NCBI GenBank assembly: GCA_003427395.1
Contig: BFEA01000692.1
Location: 267,407-289,920 of the forward strand
From: Chara braunii
Lineage: Eukaryota > Streptophyta > Charophyceae > Charales > Characeae
Length of the DNA stretch: 22,514 nucleotides
Reading direction: 5' to 3'
Shown here: in pieces, positions 16,385-22,514 of the stretch
Position numbering within the stretch: the first letter of the stretch is position 1
Layout: every line of letters begins with the position of its first letter
Notes under the pieces: model-generated
Told to the model about the DNA's origin: nothing
The model's input: only the letters and a program-made list of their open reading frames with translations
The model's database searches: none
Translations under genes and position numbers: made by a program

Positions 16385-16800
16385 GAGGAAACACATGTGG
16401 AACAGGAGGACCACGACAAGCAAAATTGTGACTAGGAACAGCAGTGGGTCAGTCGCAGCCTTCAATAGAGATCGGCCATCAACAACACATACGACAAGGT
16501 CGTGATTCCACGACGATGGTGAAGGAGCACCGAACGACGACGTTGAAGGGAGCAGACGGTAGAGGACGGCATACGACACACGCACTCTAAGTCGTAGGCC
16601 CTTGCATTGCGAGCCGGGCCGTGGCCTGCGCGATCGCTTTTAGAGTGGTCCACTGAAGACCTGCTCTTCGTCTGTCGCCCATCCATGCTGACATCCTTCT
16701 TCGCAGACCGCCTCTTAAGTGTACGTCCAGGCACCCTACCGAGGATGCAAACGTGGAAGAAGACGACGAGGACAAGCACAAGGATAACCAGGAGCAGTAG
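16385..16800 (+). repeat. Internal direct repeat in the transposon (about 65 bp, two copies)
   Basis: About 16385-16447 and about 16743-16802 align over GAGGA-ACA-A-GTGGAA, AGGA-GAC-A-GACAAGCA-AA, GA-TA-GAGCAG. A third weaker relative begins near 16450. Frames on both strands reach 200 codons here (15768-16382 plus, 16587-17168 minus) without a recognised domain. Confidence 0.45.
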
Positions 16801-17381
16801 CAGTAGCCTTCGAAAAATGTTGGGAAAGGGAAGTAGCTAGACAACGACAGTACACCTCCAGCAAAAGGTGACAAAAAAGGCTGCAAACGACATACTGCAG
16901 CATGGGACAAACGCTTCGTGACGTTTTTCGTTGCGGAATACAGTGGGCAACCGGAGCAAGGGGGATCTGCTAAAGTATTCAAATTTGCCACCGACCGTTC
17001 TACCCCTTTCCGTTTGGCGGCATGCACTACGAGGGAGAACACTGGTCGATGACGTCCGCGGGCGCCAGCCGGCCACCAACGGTTACCGTTGACGTAAGGT
17101 TCCTGGAAGCCGAACATTGAAGACCCAAGATGTCTGTCCGCTGCCCGGTAGGAACTCCAATGGACCAACCGACAAAAAATTCTTGCCGATGCCGGGTGCC
17201 CTCGTCGCTCCGATTATCGCGGATCCTTGACCTGGAGGTCCCTTGGGGAATGCCACCATATGGCTGTAGCCCGAGGACACCCCGAGGATTCCCCAAGGAA
17301 ATGTTTTCACTTTTTTTTTCGTTTTCATCCTCGAGGATAGGTGGAACAAAATTTTCCTCGGGGGATTTACGCGCCCGAGGA

Positions 17382-17397
17382 GTGTCTAACGAGCCCC
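17382..17397 (-). repeat. Right TIR of the 2.6-kb transposon
   Basis: Inverted copy of GGGGCTCGTTAGACAC; followed by TAT at 17398-17400. Confidence 0.9.
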
Positions 17398-17437
17398 TAT
17401 ATTTGATGGTGTAGCGACGTTGCGTCTGCTCGGCTGA

Positions 17438-17600
17438 GTGGGGGGGAGGGAGGGGAGGGGAGGGAAGGTTGCCAAGGGGTGTTAGTCTGCCCTAAGCTCC
17501 ATCAGGGGTGCAAGGCTGACAGCAGGTATGAGCCAAGGGCAGGCAAGAGGGACGTGGCGCAGAGGAGGAGAGGAGGATGGGGGGGGGAGGGGGGCATGGT
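17438..17600 (+). other. G-rich tracts with quadruplex potential
   Basis: About 17440-17467 has five or more runs of three or more Gs separated by single bases (GGGAGGGAGGGGAGGGG type). A second run at about 17578-17597 has GGGGGGG-A-GGGGGG. These meet the simple four-run G-quadruplex pattern. The minus strand is correspondingly Pro-rich in one frame, which is not called a gene. Confidence 0.6.
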
Positions 17601-17960
17601 GATATAGGCGAGAAGGGTGCGACCATGCGAGTGACCGGCTTTTGAGGGCTATGCCTGGTCAATTCCTTCAAACGGATCTGCCTCCAACCCACGTAAGTTA
17701 GCACCCAGTGGTAAAACAGTGTGGCCGTCTCAGTCTCCATCCTCTTTCAGCTGGCAACGAGTTTTTCCTGAAGAGGGTTCCGTCACTACTCAGATATCTT
17801 AGAGCCAGGCAAAAAGCGCAGTGCATAAAAGAGCCCCAGACCCACTAATGCTTTAACCACAAATACAGAGACTTGATGTGCACCCATTCCAGCAACAACT
17901 TTCTTAAAGTTTGCAGGTGTGCACCGTTCACCTTTGTTTACAGTTACTGCAACCGCTGAA

Positions 17961-18038
17961 AAGTTTCTACTGTGCGCCGCAGGGATAAGTTTCTACTGTG
18001 CGCCGCATGGATAAGTTTCTACTGTGCGCCGCAGGGAT
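17961..18038 (+). repeat. Three-copy 26-bp tandem repeat
   Basis: AAGTTTCTACTGTGCGCCGC followed by AGGGAT, three times in a row (17961-17986, 17987-18012, 18013-18038). The units are identical except for one G-to-T change in the middle unit. Confidence 0.98.
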
Positions 18039-18056
18039 TTGACAGGGGTTGACCGT

Positions 18057-18500
18057 CATCCACAAGTTAACGGAACATCACACCAGGGAAGGAAAAACCC
18101 TCTGGAGTTATGTCTGTGGAACTTTTGCAGTGACGTAAATAGTAAATACAGGTTACAGTACACCACACCGAGGAAGGAAAACTCCGGTGTTATGTCTGTG
18201 ACGCTGTGGCACTTTGCGAGACACAAATACAGGTTAAAAGTACACCACACCCACCCTCATCCACAAGTTGACGGAACATCACACCAGGGAAGTAAAAAAC
18301 CTCTGGTGTTATGTCTGTGGAACTTTTGTAGCGACGTAAATAGTAAATACAGGTTACAGTACACCACACCGAGGAAGGAAAACTCCTCCAGTGTTATGTC
18401 TGTGACGCTGTGGCACTTTGCGAGACACAAATACATGTGAAAAGTACACCACACCCGAGGAAGGAAACCCCTCCGGTGTTATGTCTGTGGCACTTCGCTT
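18057..18500 (+). repeat. 201-bp tandem array with nested subrepeats
   Basis: Unit 1 (18057-18257) and unit 2 (18258-about 18447) are about 95% similar, and a partial third runs to about 18500. Each unit holds two related half-units centred on TCCGGTGTTATGTCTGTG with GAGGAAGGAAA and AAATACAGGTTA-AGTACACCACACC blocks. The core GTTATGTCTGTG recurs at least five times here and once more near 18620. A 138-codon frame across it is just the repeat translated. Confidence 0.9.
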
Positions 18501-20144
18501 ACCCAGTTTTGCATGTGACTAGACATAACAGCAGTGCCGCAGTGCGACCTGTCCAAGAGATGCAGGCTCAGAGCCTCAGTCATTGAGACGCAGAGGTGAC
18601 ACACTCCTCTGGTGTAGTTATGTCTGTGTCACTTTGCAGTATTAACTGAATACGAGCTTAGTACGCAGTTTCAACACTAGACGTCACATACAGCACCAGT
18701 GAGACCTGGCCCACATGCAGGCTTGGGGCCTTGGGGCATCGCAACACTCCATACCAGTGCCATGAGGGCCATCAGCAAGAGTTCTTCTCACTGCATCACC
18801 TTATTCAAAAACATCCAAAATATCTTTCGATTGTCGTGAAATAAATACAGGGCTTACATAAAGTCTCACTGCATCCTACTTTGCCTCCATCACTCCCCCA
18901 CACAGAAGCTGTCACCCATAAACGGTATACACACAGGACAGCATGGTCCCCCCAGACCCCCGAACCTTTCCTCCACCCCTACAAACTTGCAGGGTTAGAA
19001 GGTGCGGAGTTAGAGAGAGAAACACGCCAAGTTTCGACCAAAGGACATAGCACAGTTATCACTTCTATCCGGTTCTGACAAGATGAAAAACAATACATTT
19101 TCTAAATTAAACAAAAGGATGAAAAAGGCATAAAATTGCAGAGCGTAACAGCCACGAGAGAGGAAAGATCGTTATGGGTATTGCTCCACTACCCTAGACC
19201 CACGAAAAATCTGGAGTCCATCGCCGCTCCACTTACTCTCAAAAATCCCCTCTGAGGGTTGCCAGAAGCCACTCCTGAAAAGCACTCTCAAACCATCGAA
19301 AGTCCACAGCTAGCACTGCCTGGCTGCCCTGTATTGGGAAAGGGCAGGCCCAATGAAAACCAGCAGAAACAGTCTTCTTCAAGTTTTTCTTTTCCCGCGG
19401 GCGTATGTTTGAATAGAAGGACATAACAGTAGAAGGAGCATTCCCGTTTTGTTTCTTCAGGCACGGCGTTCGGGTTCTCTGTTCTATCTTGGACCTTGGT
19501 CGTTTTTGGGCTCTGCGTGCGGTTTGCCAGAGTTTCTGTTGTTTTTCGATCTAAGCTTGCGGATTCGTTCAGGTTGTCCTTTTGTTTCTCTCGGGACCAT
19601 TTTGCAAGTTGGTATTTCTGGCCCTGCTCTCTATTCCTGAAGTACACACGGCCTGGCTCGGTCCCCTACTCACCACATGCACAAAATGTGGTTGCGTATC
19701 TTCCCATGTTCTAGCGGACCGGCCCGCCCCAGGCGATGCCGCTCGTTCCACCAGCGCCATGACTCCAACCTGATGGCATCATGCAGGCCTTATAATGCCT
19801 CGCCGCTGGCATGGTGCCATGGCCGTGCTTGGGGTGGGGTTGGCAACTTGGCACTGGGCCGCGCCATGGCGGGTCCACTTGTAACTACAATAATAAATCA
19901 TAAAACACTTCTATATTGTTATTTTATATATAGAAAACCTTCCATGCCACAACAGTTGTATGTCTACTGAGTTCGGACAGAGCAATGACAATCCGACTCC
20001 CACAAGACAGCTGCACCGATTTTGAAATGGAAAGCCTTCTTTGGCAGCTATTTTAGTATTCCTGCTCTTTGAATTCTGGTGATTTATAATTACAGCAATC
20101 CTTGTGTCAAGTTATAGAAGGGATGTTTATATATTTGCCATCAT
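18500..20144. other. No supported gene
   Basis: About 1.6 kb. One further copy of the GTTATGTCTGTG core lies near 18620. Short frames on both strands at 19239-19970 show no recognised family. On the minus strand a 30-codon stretch (19328 down to about 19239) follows a good acceptor-like sequence but ends in TGA before the GTAAGT, so it is weak. The rest shows nothing I can name. Confidence 0.45.
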
Positions 20145-20331
20145 ACAGTTCAACCTTCATACAGTTATTCTTTAAGCAAGAGTACCGAACTCTTTTTTAA
20201 TACCAAAATGCTGACAGTGTATAAAAGTTAATAGAACTATAGAACCAGCTCTACATTTCTCATTCAGTTGAACCTTCATAAAATGGTTCTTTGCGCACGA
20301 GTACTGAAGTCTTTTTAATACCAAAATACTT
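20145..20331 (+). repeat. Two-copy tandem duplication, 119-bp period
   Basis: Copies begin at 20145 and 20264 and share CAGTT-AACCTTCATA, GGTTCTTT-type, GCA-GAGTAC-GAA-TCTTTTT and TAATACCAAAAT-CT. The conserved part is about 67 bp of each unit; the remainder is AT-rich and diverged. Confidence 0.8.
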
Positions 20332-21282
20332 ACATTTATGATAATAATATTATTATGTAAAAAAACATTATAGGTCAAAGACGTATGTTCTTCATAAAGT
20401 TGGAACCTTTGATTACTAAAAAAAAGATTGACACGCTACTGGTACAGTAGGACTACCCTACCTATTACTAGGCTATTACAAGTTATTTTTGCGCTTTGTA
20501 ACCAAAAAAAACAATACATTTTGCTCACACAACTATTGCCTAACCCAGCTCTCTTTTTTTGCACTTCATAAGCTTTCTCTTTCTTTCTTTTTTTTCTTTT
20601 TTTTAATTATTATTATTTGAAACAACCGCGGACACGGCAGGTCTCGAGTTCCCAAAGGCAAAAGAAACAATCGCCCGCAAAGAAAACGAGCACCGACTTC
20701 GGAATGGCAACTTGGGTCGAAAGTTATCCGTTGGGCTTTTTTTCCTTTTTCCATCTGACACCACGGCCGACCCCTGTAAAATATGGCACCTGGGCTGACA
20801 CCACGGCCAACGTCGGCCATTGGTGCTTTCATTGCTTTTTTGAACTCCTGCTCCTGGTTACTTTGCTGGCGCATGTTTTATTTTTTCTTTATTTTAATTT
20901 GACATCAATAAACGAAGTTCAAAAAACACAATTTTTCTATAAAAGGACAAGGCCCCTGAGGTATCAACTGATCCACACCAGGAAATTGAGAATAATAGTT
21001 CTCTAGTATTCTACGCGTCTGTCCATCAGGATTTGAAGTTAGGTCTGTTAACTTCGTCAAAAGTTCATGGGTGTACGATTCAGCGAGCCACACGGGATGG
21101 TTAAAACAAAGTACACTGATTGCGAGTTTTTTCTTTTTTAATTCAAATGTATCCTAAAAACATTAATGAATGTTCAAAGCACCATTACAATGTTTTAAAT
21201 TGTTTGTTTATTATATTTATTGTCACACTGTGAATTGGATCATGTCCGATCCTATCCCTCTTTCCCAAACACAACGCAGCCC
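20332..21282. other. AT-rich sequence, no supported gene
   Basis: Contains T-rich runs (about 20575-20610) and a short direct repeat of CTGACACCACGGCC near 20755 and 20798. A 129-codon plus frame at 20617-21006 is Phe/Leu-rich from T-runs and has no family motif. Confidence 0.5.
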
Positions 21283-21800
21283 GATCACGAATGTATACAA
21301 GCTATATTTCCCGTTCGATACGTTCATGATGAGGGTACATTGCTGCATTGTGTTCAAGGCTTCAAGCGGATGCAGACCATGCGGCCATTGGCATACACAT
21401 GGAACGAAGCTCAGCCACTTCAACCCACGGCCTGATGCAGACCATGGGCCCATAGGCGTACACATGGAACGAACCTTGGTCACTTTTATGCACCCTGATC
21501 ACGAATGTATGCAAGCTATCTTTCCCGCTTGATCAGTCATGATGAGGGTACATTGCTACATTGTGTTCAAGGTGTCACGCCCTAGACCTGATACAGACCA
21601 TGGGGCCATTGGTGTACACATGGAACCACTGTCGTACCCCCTTCCATGAACGGGGGTCCGGGTGATGGGAGGTGACCAGGGTACATTGCTACTACATTGT
21701 GTTCAAGGCATCAAGCCCTAGACCTGATACAGACCATGGGCCCATTGGTGTACACATGGAACCATTGCCGTACCCCCTTCCATGAATGGGGGTCCCGGTG
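21283..21800 (+). repeat. Satellite-like tandem array, first block
   Basis: Copies begin at 21283 and 21497 (214-bp spacing) with GATCACGAATGTAT-CAAGCTAT, TTTCCCG, GTCATGATGAGGGTACATTG and GTGTTCAAGG. A truncated copy begins at about 21680. A sub-unit GATGCAGACCATGGGGCCAT plus TACACATGGAAC occurs at about 21370, 21431, 21588 and 21726. Two copies of a CGTACCCCCTTCCATGAA segment (about 21635 and 21772) show that the sub-units were reshuffled. Confidence 0.85.
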
Positions 21801-22245
21801 ACGGGAGGCTGGTCACCGGTCACAATTTTCGTGACTGGCTTCCGGACACGGCCATCACGGGGAGCGGGGAGTGTTTTTTTTGGGGGGGGGGTCTGGTGAG
21901 GGGTGTTTTCCTTTTTGTAGGAGGGCAGCGGTCATCGGAGGGTACCCGCCCATTTTTTATTTATTTATTTCACGAATAGCATTTTTTTAATTAAAAAAGG
22001 GGGGAAAATCAGGGAACGCACCAGCATGAGCATTTTTATTTGTTGTTTTACAGGCTATTTCGATTTTTTTATTTATTTTAATGCCATTACGTTGTAGAGC
22101 TTGAAAAAAAAAAAGAACAAAAAAAGAACATGCTGTCACGGTTTGGCCAGTCACCACGGCCATGCACGGGTGCAGGGTTCCGTGACCTGCCCCAGTCATC
22201 CATCACTGACCGTCGCCCGGCCGCGGTCACGTTCACGGGGATGAC
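21801..22245. other. Unrelated segment interrupting the satellite array
   Basis: Lacks the satellite words and is instead rich in GTGAC/GTCAC words at its ends and in A/T and G runs in the middle. A near-exact direct repeat CACGGCCAT(G)CACGGG occurs at about 21845 and 22156, and GTGACTGGC is inverted between the two edges. It may be an inserted element, but no clean termini or target duplication could be set. Confidence 0.4.
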
Positions 22246-22514
22246 ACTGCATGGAACTAAGCTCGGTCACTTCAACGCACAGACTGATGCAGCCTGATGC
22301 AGACTATGGGGCCATAGGCATAAACATGGAACGAAGCTCGGTCACTTTTATGCACCCTCATCAGTGATCACAAATGTATATAAGCTATCTTTCCCGTCCA
22401 ATACAGTCATGATGAGGGCACATAGCTACATTGTGTTCAAGGCTTCCAAGCCCTAGACCTGATGCAGACCATGGGGTCATTGGCGCACAGTTGTATACAA
22501 GCTATCTTTCCCGT
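22246..22514 (+). repeat. Satellite-like tandem array, second block (runs off window)
   Basis: Resumes with CATGGAAC-AAGCTCGGTCAC, a GATGCAGAC-ATGGGG sub-unit, then GATCACAAATGTATATAAGC at 22366 and a shorter-spaced copy TGTATACAAGCTATCTTTCC at about 22492, only about 125 bp later. The array evidently continues past the window's right edge. Confidence 0.85.

Larger units (their letters stand above)
14777..17397. mobile_element. 2.6-kb DNA transposon with TIRs and TAT target duplication
   Basis: The ends are perfect inverted copies of GGGGCTCGTTAGACAC (14777-14792 and 17382-17397). Looser similarity extends inward, including GGGGC/GGGCGCG-like words and TTCCACCTATCCT about 80 bp in on the left and its inverse on the right. 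TAT flanks both sides (14774-14776 and 17398-17400), giving a 3-bp target duplication. The 3-bp target and GGGGCTCGTT start are reminiscent of PIF/Harbinger elements, but no DDE nuclease or Myb-like protein could be recognised in any frame. It is therefore probably non-autonomous or decayed. The interior has a GC-rich segment, an AT-rich segment with T runs, a perfect hairpin and an internal direct repeat. Confidence 0.75.

Noticed and set aside
15768-17168. 200-codon frames on both strands inside the 2.6-kb transposon as transposase
   Set aside because: Neither shows a DDE/D signature or DNA-binding motif; the GC-rich sequence has few stops in several frames, so length alone is weak evidence.
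18024-18440. 138-codon plus-strand frame with internally repeated peptide
   Set aside because: It is the 201-bp tandem unit read through twice; the similar minus-strand frames show the same periodicity.
18057-18500. CRISPR-like array
   Set aside because: The repeats are long, contiguous and diverging with no unique spacers, in a eukaryotic context.
19237-19328. Minus-strand exon between a good acceptor (CCCAATACAG) and GTAAGT
   Set aside because: The only open frame ends in TGA six bases before the donor, so it cannot be an internal exon; a terminal exon is possible but unsupported.

Overview
This is eukaryotic nuclear DNA: it has no operons, no dense coding and no ribosome-binding sites, but many microsatellites, SINE- and MITE-like elements, snRNA pseudogenes and spliced exons. 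The best clue to the host is a pair of phase-compatible minus-strand exons (4799-4888 and 2629-2843) that I recognise as the N-terminal part of sucrose-phosphate synthase (SPS). A plant-mitochondrial-type tRNA-Gln(UUG) lies beside a remnant of a group II intron reverse transcriptase. Together they point to a streptophyte (a charophyte alga or land plant) with a large, repeat-rich genome. A Chara-like genome would fit, but that is a guess.

Layout. Bases 1-2628 are probably intron of the SPS gene on the minus strand and hold GT repeats, two-copy tandem duplications and a U6 snRNA pseudogene. Bases 2629-4888 hold the two SPS exons and a 1,955-bp intron with long (TC)n and (GAT)n tracts. Bases 4889-9590 hold tandem duplications, a short MITE, a poly(A)-tailed retroposon with a 16-bp target duplication, and two tRNA-derived SINEs. 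Bases 9590-13616 hold a second U6 pseudogene, a decayed minus-strand reading frame and a second small MITE. Bases 13617-14354 are a TIR-bounded segment that carries the mitochondrial-like tRNA-Gln and RT remnant. Bases 14777-17397 form a 2.6-kb DNA transposon with 16-bp perfect terminal repeats and a TAT target duplication. Bases 17400-22514 are G-rich tracts and several tandem or satellite-like arrays, the last of which runs off the window end.

Only the SPS exons are supported as functional protein-coding sequence. SPS makes sucrose-6-phosphate from UDP-glucose and fructose-6-phosphate in the cytosol. Neither the first SPS exon (expected above 4888) nor the exon after 2629 (expected below position 1) could be found, so the gene is partial here. 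Nearly everything else is non-coding or mobile DNA. The most unusual points are the organelle-derived cargo between transposon-like ends, the absence from this SPS copy of the usual serine phosphorylation site next to the glycosyltransferase domain, and at least nine independent two-copy tandem duplications.
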